A stretch of 64,000 bases of DNA from Arthrobacter zhangbolii (GCF_022869865.1 NZ_CP094984.1:310001-374000); one strand, 5' to 3'; counted from the first letter of the stretch, positions 34,911-45,481 are shown. The notes: a model not told the origin generated them from the sequence alone. Made by a program: numbers and translations.

Positions 34911-37900
34911 CTACCTGCTGCACTTCACAGCGCCGTAGGCGGCCGTGTACTCGGCCTTCTCAGCCTTCCCCTTACCGAGGAACTTGTAGGAAGCCGTTAC
35001 CTCGCCGGCGGTGACGGAGAGCTGGCGCGTCTTGATGACCGCGGTGCCGGTCTCGCCCGGCTCCAGCTTCATGACCTTGGCCTTGCCGTACGGGCTGTTG
35101 AGGTCAACGTCCGCGCGGCGGTCGCCGTTGTTCTGCACGGTCACAGTGATTTCGGCCTTGAAGGCGTTGCACTTGCTGACCGCGCTTACCGGGTTGACCA
35201 CCTTGGCCGGAACGTTGATCGGCAGGACTTCCGCCCGGCCGCCGTCGCCGTTGGTGCCGCTGAGATCGCCGGTGGCGTTGTGCAGGTGCAGGAACAGTGC
35301 CTTGGCGTCGGTGGTGCCGGCGCTGCGGGTCACGTCCAGCTTGCCGCCGTCGACGTCGGCGAACAGGGCATCCGCGGTGGCGCCCTTGAACGTCAGTGCC
35401 GGGTTGGCGGCGTCGAAGGGAATGTACTCCGTGGCGTCAACCGGGACGCTGTTGCCCTGGTCATCCACGTTGTAGGGGCTCCACGTGGTGACACGGTACT
35501 GCAGCGGTGCGGACGCCGCATTGACGTCCAGGCCCAGCGCCAAGGCGGAAACCGGAAGGGTCACCGCGTTGGTGTCGAACGTGTTGCTGTCCGTGTCGCC
35601 GAGGACGCCGTTGGCACCCGTCTGGTCCACCAGTTCGGCACTGCCGTCCGGGTTCAGCCGGTAGGTGGAGATCAGGACCAGGTCCAGGTCATCGGCGCGG
35701 GTGGTGAAGGCGACGTAGTCCGGAACGGAGTCCCCGTTGGTGTCAATTTCCACGTCGATTTCATTCGAAGCACCCAGGATCGCCCAGTTGCCCCACGTGC
35801 TGACACCGAAGTTCACCACGGCATCCTGCGGGTCTTCACCGGCGGACTTGAGCGTCGGGATGTTGGAGGAAGCACCCACGGACTGCACATCCATGGCGTA
35901 CATCGAATCCATCTTCACGGTCTCGAGGCGGGGGCTCTCGGCGCCCAGCACCAGAGGCGCCACCATGGAGAGGTAGCGTGAAGCGCCCTCGCCCTGGTTC
36001 AGGTCCCGTCCCTGCAGGGTGACGGTGCTGGTGAGGGTATCCGTGTCAGCGAAGGGGATCTCCGTGCCGGCGCTCATGTCCGAGGTCGGCTTGGGAGCCG
36101 AGTAGACCGGAACGCGCAGGGTGGGAGTTCCCTTGCCTTCCAGCTGTACGCGGCCGGAAACGTCGGAAAGGAACTGGCGTGACAGGCCGAGTTGCTCGAG
36201 GGCGGCAGCGGAGTCAGCCGTCTTGGTCAGTGCCGACGGATCGGAGATGCTCAGCGTGACATCCACGGTCGCCTTGCCATTGGCAGGCACGTTGACCGAG
36301 GGGGTGGTGCTGATGTCGACGCCGGGCATGGTCGTTGCGCCCAGGTAGCTCACGGTGTAGTTCTGCGGGCGGTCGGACTTGTTCTCCACGGTGACCTGCT
36401 TGGTGAGCACCAGAGCTTCCTTGCCCAGTTCCAGGACACCGAAGTTCACGCTGGTCAGTGCCTGGTCATCCGTGGCGTAGGCCAGCGTCTTGTTGTTCAG
36501 GGCGTCCAAAGTGTCCACCCGGCCGGAACCGACGCGGTTGGGGCCCTGTACGGCTCCGTCCGCGGTCAGCAGGTCATGGGTGGCGGTGTTCATGATGGCG
36601 GACTTGACCTCGTAAGCGTTCAGATCCGTGGCGGCGTAAACCAGGGCGGCAATGCCGGCCACATGCGGAGTGGCCATGGACGTGCCGCTCTTGACCGATG
36701 CACCGTCTCCGGAACCGACTGCCACCGAACCGATGGAGGAACCGGGGGCAGCGACGTCGGGCTTCACAATGCCGTTGGAGCCATGGACTCCGCGGGAGGT
36801 GAACGGGCTGACGGTGTCGCCCTCGCCTGAAGGGGCACCTGCGGTGGCCATGTAGGACGGGGACAGCTTCAGCGTCAGGGTTCCGGCCAGGGCGGCCGGC
36901 CGCAGGCGGTCCGAGGATTCGGCGTTGAGCTGGATGCCGGGGATGGTGGCGTTTCCGCCGATGCCGGACTCAAAGACCGAACGGGGGGAATCCAGCACAA
37001 CGCCGGTGGCGCCGGCGTTCTGGGCGTTGTTGAAACGCACGGTTGAGCCGCAGGGGAAGGCACCGTCCTCTTCCCACTGGATCCAGACCCACTTGCCCGC
37101 CAGCGAACCGGCGGGGTACGGGTTGCAGCCGAAGGCATTGTTCGCGGGAGCCGGGACCACGTCGCCGGTGAGTTGTTCTTCGGTGACGGCCGGATCGGAG
37201 TAGTTGAAGTTGGCGGAGTACTGTCCGGCTACGGGGCCGGCGAGTTCCTCGGGCGCCAGGACATCGGCGCGGTCCAGGGTGACCTGGCTGCCGATGGTGC
37301 TGGCAACGGTCAGGGCCGAGCGCGCGTTGCCCGGTGAGCCGCCGATGTCGTACACGTCGCCGGCGTTGCCGGAAGCGACGACGGACAGGATGCCCTGCTG
37401 GGTCAGCTTGTCCACAATGTCGTTTTCGGGATCATCCACCGGGGAGTAATCGGAGCCCAGGGACATGTTGACCACCTGGGCGCGGTCCGAGAAGTCGCCG
37501 TCGCCGTTGGGGTCCAGGACGTAGTCCAGTGCCTGGCCGACCACCTCGGAGGAACCGGCGCAGCCGAAGACCCGGATGCTGACCAGCTGTGCGCCGGGGG
37601 CGGAGCCGGGGCCGATCCGCATGCCGTTGACCTGCTCGGCCGTGAGGGTCGAGTAGTCGCCGCGGAACGTGGTGCCGTCGTCGTTGGTGCCGTAGCCCGC
37701 CGCTGTGCCCGCCACATGGCTGCCGTGCCCGCCGCAGTCGAGCGGGTTCAGGTCCGGGCGCGGGACGGGCTGGTACGTGGGGGAGGAGGGGTCGGCGTCG
37801 TAGTCGTCGCCCACCAGATCGTATCCGCCAATGAACTTGGCCGGATCCACCAGACCGGTGTCCGCGGCGGGAATGGTGGGGGAAGCCTGGGCGGCCGCGT

Positions 37901-38537
37901 AGGCCTCCAACGTTCCGGGCCCGCCGAAGTCGCTGTGGGTGTAGTCAATGCCGGTGTCCAGGACAGCGATGGTGATGCCTTCGCCGGTCTGCTTCCGTTC
38001 CACCCAGGTGTTCAGTGCGCGGGTGTCAATATCCGCGCCCTTGTTCCCGATGGTCTTCGGGACAATCTTGGTAATCCGGGCGACGTCGTCGCGGGAGGCG
38101 AGGGCACGGATGGCCTCGGCATCACCGATAATGGCGGTTCCCGGAAGGGTGTTGGTGGTGGTGTAGAGGGTGCTGGCGTCGGCCTCGGCGGCTACGGATT
38201 CAGCCTGGGAGGCGATGTTGCTGCGGATTTCTTCGACCAGCGGTTTGTTGACCACCGGATCGGCCTTGCCCTCCTTGACTTCCTCGGGCTGCGTCTGTTC
38301 AAAGGCGCCTTCGCCGGTGAACTGGACATAGACCGAAACCGTGCCGGAGGCGTCCCGCAAACTGGGGGCGACCTTCAGGGCTTCGAACTGCTCAACCGAG
38401 ATTCCTCCCGTGAGCCCGTTGGCGTCAGTGGTGGTCTCGGTGGCCTGGGCCGGTAGGCCCAGGGCCGCGGTGAGTGCTACCCCGGCGAAGGCGGCAGTGA
38501 GCACCGCGCCGGGTTTGTGATGAATGGACAATCTCAT
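34911..38537 (-). CDS. Secreted subtilisin-family (S8) peptidase with PA domain
   Basis: This 1208-residue preproprotein has a signal peptide (about residues 1-33, ending LPAQATE) and an inhibitor-like propeptide. The S8 catalytic domain has Asp194 (AVLDTGIDYTHSDF), His271 (GGHGSHVAGTAAG), the oxyanion Asn (SVVASGNAG) and Ser620 (SGTSMATPHVAG). An inserted protease-associated (PA) domain lies between the Asn and Ser blocks (VVPAPANNAFGCNPYPAG, GATGVVLDS). Two or three beta-rich C-terminal domains follow, ending at KCSR. No LPXTG or membrane tail, so it is released. Start at 38537 follows AAGGAG. It probably scavenges extracellular protein. Confidence 0.92.
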   Translation of the reverse strand: MRLSIHHKPGAVLTAAFAGVALTAALGLPAQATETTTDANGLTGGISVEQFEALKVAPSLRDASGTVSVYVQFTGEGAFEQTQPEEVKEGKADPVVNKPLVEEIRSNIASQAESVAAEADASTLYTTTNTLPGTAIIGDAEAIRALASRDDVARITKIVPKTIGNKGADIDTRALNTWVERKQTGEGITIAVLDTGIDYTHSDFGGPGTLEAYAAAQASPTIPAADTGLVDPAKFIGGYDLVGDDYDADPSSPTYQPVPRPDLNPLDCGGHGSHVAGTAAGYGTNDDGTTFRGDYSTLTAEQVNGMRIGPGSAPGAQLVSIRVFGCAGSSEVVGQALDYVLDPNGDGDFSDRAQVVNMSLGSDYSPVDDPENDIVDKLTQQGILSVVASGNAGDVYDIGGSPGNARSALTVASTIGSQVTLDRADVLAPEELAGPVAGQYSANFNYSDPAVTEEQLTGDVVPAPANNAFGCNPYPAGSLAGKWVWIQWEEDGAFPCGSTVRFNNAQNAGATGVVLDSPRSVFESGIGGNATIPGIQLNAESSDRLRPAALAGTLTLKLSPSYMATAGAPSGEGDTVSPFTSRGVHGSNGIVKPDVAAPGSSIGSVAVGSGDGASVKSGTSMATPHVAGIAALVYAATDLNAYEVKSAIMNTATHDLLTADGAVQGPNRVGSGRVDTLDALNNKTLAYATDDQALTSVNFGVLELGKEALVLTKQVTVENKSDRPQNYTVSYLGATTMPGVDISTTPSVNVPANGKATVDVTLSISDPSALTKTADSAAALEQLGLSRQFLSDVSGRVQLEGKGTPTLRVPVYSAPKPTSDMSAGTEIPFADTDTLTSTVTLQGRDLNQGEGASRYLSMVAPLVLGAESPRLETVKMDSMYAMDVQSVGASSNIPTLKSAGEDPQDAVVNFGVSTWGNWAILGASNEIDVEIDTNGDSVPDYVAFTTRADDLDLVLISTYRLNPDGSAELVDQTGANGVLGDTDSNTFDTNAVTLPVSALALGLDVNAASAPLQYRVTTWSPYNVDDQGNSVPVDATEYIPFDAANPALTFKGATADALFADVDGGKLDVTRSAGTTDAKALFLHLHNATGDLSGTNGDGGRAEVLPINVPAKVVNPVSAVSKCNAFKAEITVTVQNNGDRRADVDLNSPYGKAKVMKLEPGETGTAVIKTRQLSVTAGEVTASYKFLGKGKAEKAEYTAAYGAVKCSR

Positions 38538-38899
38538 TGCGCTCCTTGAACATTCCACCGAGCGCTACCGGGACGTCCAGGGACTGTTTCCGGCTGCTGA
38601 CACACTGCGGCAGGTTTTCCGTTGTGCCCCCAACCCCCGTCGAGGAGTGTCAGCGTGCACGTGACGGCCCCCAAAAACCAAGCCGTAGGGACACAATAGA
38701 GGAGCATTCCAATGCTGCAAAGGTTCGCATTAATAGGCGTGAATTAGTTGCCCTAACCTTGTTTTTGGAGGGACTTGACTGTATTTTCTCCACCGCGCCG
38801 GAGGAATCCGCAGATTGTCGGGATTCGGACGCGGGCTGCGGCATTATGGTTTCGACCGTACGAAATACGAGCCGCATTATTGGAAGGCGACATCCTGCT
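38538..38899. other. Divergent promoter region, subtilase / TM2-Ltp gene
   Basis: This 362-bp gap lies between two genes that read away from each other. The part near 38690-38790 is noticeably AT-rich. Short inverted repeats are present (GCATTCCAATGC near 38704; TTTCG and CGAAA flanking ACCGTA near 38850). A TTGACT near 38774 resembles a -35 element, but I cannot place a matching -10. No coding sequence is supported. Confidence 0.5.
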
Positions 38900-39670
38900 A
38901 TGAGCACTACCGCTGCGACCGATTACAAGAGTGCGACGATCACCGGAAAGTCCTTTGTCGTCACTTGGCTCCTCTCGCTTTTCCTTGGTGGTCTGGGCAT
39001 TGACCGCTTTTATCTGGGCAAGATCGGCACCGGCGTCCTGAAACTCCTGACTGGTGGCGGCTTCGGTATCTGGGCGCTTGTTGACCTGATCATCACCCTG
39101 ACGGGTAACCAGAAGGACAAGCATGGCCGCCCGCTGGAGGGTTACAAGCAGAACAGGAAGACGGCGTGGATTGTTACCGCCATTGTCTGGGTTCTCAACG
39201 TGATCCTCTCGGTGGTGATGGTTTTCACCCTGACGACGGTTGTCGTCGCGGCTGTCGAGGAAAACGAGGCGGCAGCCGAAACCAACAACGCGATGCCGAC
39301 CCCGACCTACTCCGCACCGGCCCAGGCCGCTCCCCCTGCTCCTGCTGCTCCTGCCGTCCCGAAGAGTGATGACAGGGCCCAGGCCCTGAGCAGTGCCCAG
39401 TTCTTCAGCGATGACATGCATATGAGCAAGGCCGCCATCTATGACCAGCTTGGCTCGGAATACGGCAAGTACACCCCGGAGGCTGCGCAGTACGCCGTCG
39501 ACAACATCACCGCCGACTACAAGACCAATGCACTGGAATACGCGAAGATTCTCCAGGAAGAACTGTCCCTGCCCACCGAGGAACTGAGGGAACAGCTGGC
39601 GTCCACTTCCCAGTACGGCGCAAAGTTCACCCCCGAGGAAGCCGACTACGCCATTGAGACCCTGAAGTAG
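38900..39670 (+). CDS. TM2-domain protein fused to Ltp-type C-terminal repeats
   Basis: This 256-residue protein joins an N-terminal TM2 membrane domain (KSFVVTWLLSLFLGGLGIDR then FYLGKIGTGVLKLL; residues about 17-65) to a third membrane helix (TAWIVTAIVWVLNVILSVVM). A proline/alanine linker and two C-terminal Ltp-type repeats follow (AQFFSDDMHMSKAAIYDQL, YGKYTPEAAQYAV and LREQLASTSQYGAKFTPEEA). Ltp repeats occur in host cell-surface lipoproteins and in phage TP-J34 Ltp, which blocks phage DNA entry. They are common in actinobacterial surface proteins without phage ties. Here they would sit outside the membrane. Function is not established. Confidence 0.75.
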   Translation: MSTTAATDYKSATITGKSFVVTWLLSLFLGGLGIDRFYLGKIGTGVLKLLTGGGFGIWALVDLIITLTGNQKDKHGRPLEGYKQNRKTAWIVTAIVWVLNVILSVVMVFTLTTVVVAAVEENEAAAETNNAMPTPTYSAPAQAAPPAPAAPAVPKSDDRAQALSSAQFFSDDMHMSKAAIYDQLGSEYGKYTPEAAQYAVDNITADYKTNALEYAKILQEELSLPTEELREQLASTSQYGAKFTPEEADYAIETLK

Positions 39671-39691
39671 CCAGGGCCTGGAACAGGCTGC

Positions 39692-39737
39692 ATACGCAAA
39701 AGGGACCTCCCCTGGCCGGGAGGTCCCTTTTGCGTAT
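39692..39737. terminator. Long perfect bidirectional terminator
   Basis: The arms begin ATACGCAAAAGGGACC and mirror GGTCCCTTTTGCGTAT, 20 bp perfect around a 6-base loop and followed by TTTTTGC. The hairpin separates the TM2-Ltp gene from the convergent kinase gene. Confidence 0.92.
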
Positions 39738-39762
39738 TTTTGCGGAGGGTAATGACCCGGAA

Positions 39763-40608
39763 CTACAGAGCGGGACCCTGCCCGGCCTTACCCTGCCACA
39801 GGGCATCAAACGGCGCATTCGAGGAGACCCGGTTGCGGATACCTTCGGTCACGAAGGCCTTGGCGGTCTTTGCCGCTTCCAGCGGGGTGGCGCCCTTGCC
39901 CAGTTCGGCGGTAATGGCGGCAGCGAGGGTGCAACCGGCGCCGCTGACAGCAACATCGCCCACCTTGGGTGCGCGCAGCACCTCCATGGTTTCACCGTCG
40001 TAGAACACGTCGACGGCGTCGTCGCCTTCCATCCGCACACCGCCCTTGGCCAGCACCACCGCGCCGCTGGCCTCGTGGATGCGCCGGGCCGCTTCCTTCA
40101 GGTCCTCAACGGTCTCGATGGAATCCATGCCGGAAAGGGACATGGATTCGAAGTGGTTGGGGGTCACGAAGGTTGCCAGCGGAAGGATCTGGGCCTTGAG
40201 TGCCTGGTCCGTGTCCAGGGCCGCGCCGGGTTCCTGGCCCTTGCAGATGAGAACCGGGTCCAGCACCAGGTTTTTCCAGTCCTGGGCCTGCAGTGCCTTG
40301 GCAACGACGTCGATGGTTGCCGGGGTGCCGAGCATGCCGATTTTGACGGTATCCAGGTCATAGGCCGTAGTAATGGCCTCGAGCTGGTCCGCGATGACCT
40401 GCGGATCCACCGGCACGAAGCGGTGGTTCCAGGAGTCCTTCGGGTCGAAGGACACGATGCAGGTCAGGGCCGTGATCCCGTAAACGCCCAGTTCCTGGAA
40501 CGTCTTCAGATCGGCCTGGGCACCGGCACCGCCGGTGGCCTCGGAACCGGCAATGGTCAGCGTGACGGCCGGAGCTGTGGCCGCGGAAGAGTGTGTGTTT
40601 GCAGACAT
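39763..40608 (-). CDS. PdxK/ThiD-family vitamin kinase
   Basis: This 281-residue ribokinase-fold kinase phosphorylates pyridoxal or hydroxymethylpyrimidine. It shows TIAGSEATGGAGAQADLKTF, TALTCIVSFDPKDSWNHRF, FVTPNHFESMSLSG and the anion-hole block VGDVAVSGAGCTLAAAI. The SFDPKDSWNH stretch is close to Bacillus-type PdxK/ThiD proteins, so a pyridoxal-salvage role is at least as likely as thiamine synthesis. No thiamine genes or TPP riboswitch occur nearby, which leans toward pyridoxal kinase. Start at 40608 is MSANTHSSAAT. Confidence 0.8.
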   Translation of the reverse strand: MSANTHSSAATAPAVTLTIAGSEATGGAGAQADLKTFQELGVYGITALTCIVSFDPKDSWNHRFVPVDPQVIADQLEAITTAYDLDTVKIGMLGTPATIDVVAKALQAQDWKNLVLDPVLICKGQEPGAALDTDQALKAQILPLATFVTPNHFESMSLSGMDSIETVEDLKEAARRIHEASGAVVLAKGGVRMEGDDAVDVFYDGETMEVLRAPKVGDVAVSGAGCTLAAAITAELGKGATPLEAAKTAKAFVTEGIRNRVSSNAPFDALWQGKAGQGPAL

Positions 40609-40723
40609 GGGTCCATCTTCCACCCAAAACGGGAGAAGCTGCCACCCGTCCGCTATGCGCTGACGGCACGCCGCCGGCGCGTGCCGTGACGGCACACCTG
40701 CCGCTGCCGCCGCCGTCGTTCGG

Positions 40724-41377
40724 TTACGGATCCCGGCGGATGCCGCGCAGCAGCGAGACCACGTCCTCCACGATGTTCCGGACCACGGGAAGCCGGGACA
40801 GGATAACGAGTTTGGCGATCAGCGGGGCAAGGTTCGCAGCCAGCCGGTGGGAGCGCCGCTGCCCGGGGGAATGGTCATAGACCCAGAACAGGCTGATGCC
40901 CATGTGGACAAGCCAGAGGAGTTCAGGCAGGTCATCGCGGATGGCCAGCGGCGGCTGCGGCCGGGCGCTGGTAACCGCCTGGCGGAAAAGGGCAATGGAC
41001 TTCCCGCGTCCGACGGCGGCGTCGGCCTGGCGGTTCGGTGCCATGGCATCGCGCAGGAAGTGTGCGCCGAAGGCGTGGTAAGGCTCAAGGGTGGTCAGCC
41101 AGGTGCCCAGGATGACCGCGAGGTTCTCGCCGAGGTTCTGTCCCTCGCGGATCAGCGGCAGGGCCAGGGACCGGTGCTCATCCTGCAGTGAGCGGTACAG
41201 CTCGTGGATGAGGTCATCCTTGGAACGGAAATAGTAGTAGGCGTTGCCCACGGAGACGCCCGCCTCCAATGCGATGGTGCGCATGGTGGTTTTTTCGTAG
41301 CCCTGGCGAGTGAACAGGTGCAGCGCGGTGTCGATGAGGAGCCGGCGCGTCTGTTCGCTCTTGACGGTGACGGCCAA
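40724..41377 (-). CDS. TetR-family transcriptional regulator
   Basis: This 217-residue repressor has an N-terminal TetR helix-turn-helix (TRQGYEKTTMRTIALEAGVS, then VGNAYYYFRSKDDLIHE). A C-terminal ligand-binding helical domain follows with a long TetR_C-like segment. Start is TTG, supported by AAGGGAG at correct spacing. A clear palindromic operator (41422-41439) lies about 45 bp upstream, suggesting autoregulation and possible control of the divergent YhhQ transporter gene. Confidence 0.88.
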   Translation of the reverse strand: MAVTVKSEQTRRLLIDTALHLFTRQGYEKTTMRTIALEAGVSVGNAYYYFRSKDDLIHELYRSLQDEHRSLALPLIREGQNLGENLAVILGTWLTTLEPYHAFGAHFLRDAMAPNRQADAAVGRGKSIALFRQAVTSARPQPPLAIRDDLPELLWLVHMGISLFWVYDHSPGQRRSHRLAANLAPLIAKLVILSRLPVVRNIVEDVVSLLRGIRRDP

Positions 41378-41421
41378 TGATGCTCCCTTATGCAGTATTT
41401 CCAGCGTTCAGTAGACCACAG

Positions 41422-41439
41422 TTTTGAACACGTTCAAAA
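41422..41439. promoter_or_regulatory. TetR operator palindrome
   Basis: TTTTGAACACGTTCAAAA has perfect 8-bp arms around AC. It lies between the divergent tetR and yhhQ-like genes, in a typical operator position for TetR-family autoregulation. Confidence 0.8.
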
Positions 41440-41590
41440 AGCGGTACCGGATGGGGAAATATACGCCGGAGCGGACGGGCGGCCGGACATGGCAGAATGG
41501 ATGCGGCCCTGCGGGGCTGCCCGGGGCAGCGGGCACAGTGCTAATACAGCCGGCGGACGCCAGGCGAACCACTACCGAAACGGAAATGCC

Positions 41591-42328
41591 ATGACTGCAC
41601 AGCCACGGGCAGCTGCAAAAACCCCTGCAATCTACGCCTCCCGCGGGAGCTCCCAGTATGACCTGATCCTCACGCTGATGTGCGTGGTGATTGTCATTTC
41701 CAACATCGGCGCCAGCAAGGGCGTGCACTTTGACCTGCCGGGCGGTTTGGAGATTGTCACCGACGGCGGGTTTTTCCTGTTCCCGCTGGCATACATCCTC
41801 GGCGACGTGGTGTCCGAGGTGTACGGCTTTAAGGCTGCCCGCCGTGCGATCTTCACCGGATTTGGCATGGCGCTGCTCGCCGTCGTCAGTTTCGCGATCA
41901 TCATTGCGCTGCCCGGTTTCGATGATGCCTACGGGCAGGAAAAGCAGGCCGCGCTGGAGGTGGCGCTGGGCCCGGTCTGGCAGATAGTGCTGGCCAGCCT
42001 GCTCGGGTTCCTTGCGGGCCAGCTGCTGAACTCGCTGGTGCTGGTGCGGATGAAGGAACGGTTCCGGGAAAAAGCCCTGGCCGGACGGCTGATGGCCTCC
42101 ACCGGTGTGGGGGAGTTCGCGGACACCCTGATTTTCTGCGCCGTGGCGGCACCGGTGATCGGGATTACCGACGCCGCCGGGTTCCTGAACTACGTGATCT
42201 TCGGATTCCTTTACAAAACCCTGGTCGAGTTCCTGTTTGTGCCCGTCACCGCCGCCGTCATCAAGGTCATCAAGCGGCGTGAACCAACGTACGCCGCCCC
42301 TGAGCTGGAGCCCGCGGCCGGGCGCTAG
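41591..42328 (+). CDS. yhhQ: Queuosine precursor transporter (YhhQ/VUT family)
   Basis: This 245-residue membrane protein of the VUT/YhhQ family imports preQ0/preQ1 for queuosine tRNA modification. Typical blocks are LILTLMCVVIVISNIGASKG, FFLFPLAYILGDVVSEVYGF, RAIFTGFGMALLAVVS and GVGEFADTLIFCAVA. About six helices are seen. The tgt gene, whose enzyme inserts preQ1 into tRNA, lies 655 bp downstream on the opposite strand, which supports the family assignment. Start at 41591 follows GGAAATGCC. Confidence 0.9.
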   Translation: MTAQPRAAAKTPAIYASRGSSQYDLILTLMCVVIVISNIGASKGVHFDLPGGLEIVTDGGFFLFPLAYILGDVVSEVYGFKAARRAIFTGFGMALLAVVSFAIIIALPGFDDAYGQEKQAALEVALGPVWQIVLASLLGFLAGQLLNSLVLVRMKERFREKALAGRLMASTGVGEFADTLIFCAVAAPVIGITDAAGFLNYVIFGFLYKTLVEFLFVPVTAAVIKVIKRREPTYAAPELEPAAGR

Positions 42329-42442
42329 GCTCCGAATACGGCTCTCCCGGGGCCTGCCCTGCCGGGGAGAAATCCGTCCCGTGATGTGCAAGGGTAGGGG
42401 AACGCACGCGTTTACCTTCACCGATACGGCGGGAGCAAAAGC

Positions 42443-42661
42443 ATGAGCAACGGCATGAACACTGAAGAACCGGTTTCCAACCCCGGCGCCAAAGCAGCAG
42501 ATGAAAACCTGGCAGGCACCCGGGATGAATTCAACGACGAGGTCACGAAGGCATTGATCGAGGAATCCCGCGAGGATTCCAGCCCCGGCGATACCGAGCG
42601 TGATTCCCAATCCGCCCTCGAAGAGGACGAAGACACCCTGGCAAAGCCGGACAATTCATAA
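42443..42661 (+). CDS. Small acidic protein, 72 aa, unknown
   Basis: This hydrophilic protein is rich in Glu, Asp and Ser (TRDEFNDEVTKALIEESRED) with no membrane segment. A good ribosome site (GGGAGC) precedes the ATG. It is followed by another short acidic gene 45 bp on. Nothing in it matches a family I know; it looks like the disordered acidic proteins scattered through Micrococcaceae genomes. Confidence 0.62.
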   Translation: MSNGMNTEEPVSNPGAKAADENLAGTRDEFNDEVTKALIEESREDSSPGDTERDSQSALEEDEDTLAKPDNS

Positions 42662-42706
42662 CCGCCGGATACCCCGGCTTTTTCGAATAATCCACAGGAG
42701 GACACA

Positions 42707-42937
42707 GTGCCCCAGGACAAAGATTTCGAACACAATGAGACCAAGGCTGAGGAACAGCTGCAGATAGTTGATCCGCCGGTTCCCGGACAGGACGAGGACG
42801 CAGAAAGCGGCCAGCAGCAGGCAGGCCACGCGGACGGTTCCCCGACGGGCGGCGCGGAGGATCCAGGCGCTGAACGGCAGAACCCGACGGATGAGCCGGA
42901 CCAGGACAACGAGCCGCTGCCCCGGGCCTGGAACTAG
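42707..42937 (+). CDS. Small acidic protein, 76 aa, unknown
   Basis: This 76-residue, Gln/Glu/Asp-rich protein (FEHNETKAEEQLQIVDPPVP, DEPDQDNEPLPRAWN) is probably disordered. GTG start with AGGAGG at ideal spacing. It is in tandem with the 72-aa acidic gene and may form one transcription unit with it. Function unknown. Confidence 0.6.
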   Translation: MPQDKDFEHNETKAEEQLQIVDPPVPGQDEDAESGQQQAGHADGSPTGGAEDPGAERQNPTDEPDQDNEPLPRAWN

Positions 42938-42982
42938 CCTGCCGGGTAAACCCCGGTGCCAGGTGCTGCAGCGGCAGGGAAC

Positions 42983-44314
<1,332 letters not shown>

Positions 44315-44443
44315 TCACCACATTTATTCAGGCCTGCCATAAGGCGGCGATACGTTGGACGGCGGAAGTAAAACTCCACAGAGACCAGGGCCCGTCACGG
44401 ATAACCCCGACGCCGAACAACAGGAAAGGCAGCAGCTACAGCT

Positions 44444-45481
44444 TTGACGCACCTGCAGGAGATGTTCAGGATGGGGCCCGCGCACAACGATCACCACGCG
44501 GCGGTCCGCTGCGCCGTCGGCATTGGCCTGCCGCTGCTCCTGGTGCTGTTCCTGGGGCGGATAGACTTGGCCATCTTTGCAAGCTTCGGTGCGTTCACCG
44601 GGATCTACGGGCGGAACGAACCGCACCGCCAGCGCCTGGGCCATCAGGGCCGGGCCGGCGCCCTGATGCTGGCGGTCATCCTGGCGGCTGCACTGTGCGC
44701 GCGCCTGGACCTGGATGCCTGGGGCACCGTGGTGGGCACTACCCTGGTTGCCGGGCTGGGAACCGTGGCCACCGGTTTCTGGCGGCTGCGGCCGGCGGGA
44801 TCGCTGTTCCATATCTTCGCCTTTGCAGCCATCTCCTCCGTGCCCAACCAGCCGCCGGTCTGGCAGGGCATGCTCACCGCAGTGCTGACCGTGTCCTTTT
44901 CCATTCTGATTGGCCAGTCCGGGATGTTCCTGAGGAAGTACCGGACCGCCTGGGACAAACCCGCACGGCCGCGGTTCTCCGCTGCCCAGCGGCGGTTCAT
45001 CTATCTGGACGGGCTGCAGTATGCCGTGGCCGCCTCGCTGGCCGGCTCCATTGCCACCCTGCTGGGGATCGGCCACAACTACTGGGCCATGGTCGCGGCC
45101 ACCGTTCCGCTGGTGGGCCAGACCGTACGGCACCGGGTTTACCGGGGCCTGCAGCGCATCCTGGGCACGTTCGGCGGCCTGCTGCTGACCGCACTGATCC
45201 TGCTGCCCGGGCTGGAACCGTGGCAGATGGTCCTGGTCATCGCGGCCTGCCAGTTCGGCGCGGAAATGTTCATCGCCCGCCAATACGCCCTGGCCCAAGT
45301 GGTGGTGACGCCGCTGGCCCTGGTCAGCACCGAGCTGGCCCACCCGAGCAATCCGATGCACCTGCTGCAGGACCGCGGCATTGAAACACTGATCGGCGCC
45401 GCCGTCGGCATGGCCGTTGTGCTGGCCATGCACCTGCGCCGGAAACACCTGCGCAGCGGTGCGCCGGGGCCGCTGAACTAG
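44444..45481 (+). CDS. FUSC-family membrane protein
   Basis: This 345-residue protein has two sets of hydrophobic helices separated by a cytoplasmic loop (FLRKYRTAWDKPARPRF, then SAAQRRFIYLDGLQYAVAAS). The conserved element GHNYWAMVAATVPLVGQTVRHR and RGLQRILGTFGGLL match the FUSC/aromatic-acid exporter type. Such proteins may export aromatic acids or unknown solutes. TTG at 44444, ATG at 44462 and ATG at 44471 are all possible starts. Its stop shares bases with the stop of the convergent gene (CTAG at 45478-45481). Confidence 0.78.
   Translation: MTHLQEMFRMGPAHNDHHAAVRCAVGIGLPLLLVLFLGRIDLAIFASFGAFTGIYGRNEPHRQRLGHQGRAGALMLAVILAAALCARLDLDAWGTVVGTTLVAGLGTVATGFWRLRPAGSLFHIFAFAAISSVPNQPPVWQGMLTAVLTVSFSILIGQSGMFLRKYRTAWDKPARPRFSAAQRRFIYLDGLQYAVAASLAGSIATLLGIGHNYWAMVAATVPLVGQTVRHRVYRGLQRILGTFGGLLLTALILLPGLEPWQMVLVIAACQFGAEMFIARQYALAQVVVTPLALVSTELAHPSNPMHLLQDRGIETLIGAAVGMAVVLAMHLRRKHLRSGAPGPLN

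Noticed and set aside
40609-40723. TPP riboswitch upstream of the PdxK/ThiD-type kinase
   Set aside because: No CUGAGA-like or similar TPP motif is visible; a hairpin with ACGGCACG arms near 40661-40690 is probably a terminator or simple stem.
41440-41590. PreQ1 riboswitch before the yhhQ gene
   Set aside because: The leader shows GC-rich hairpins but none of the small H-type pseudoknot elements I would expect; no consensus core was found.
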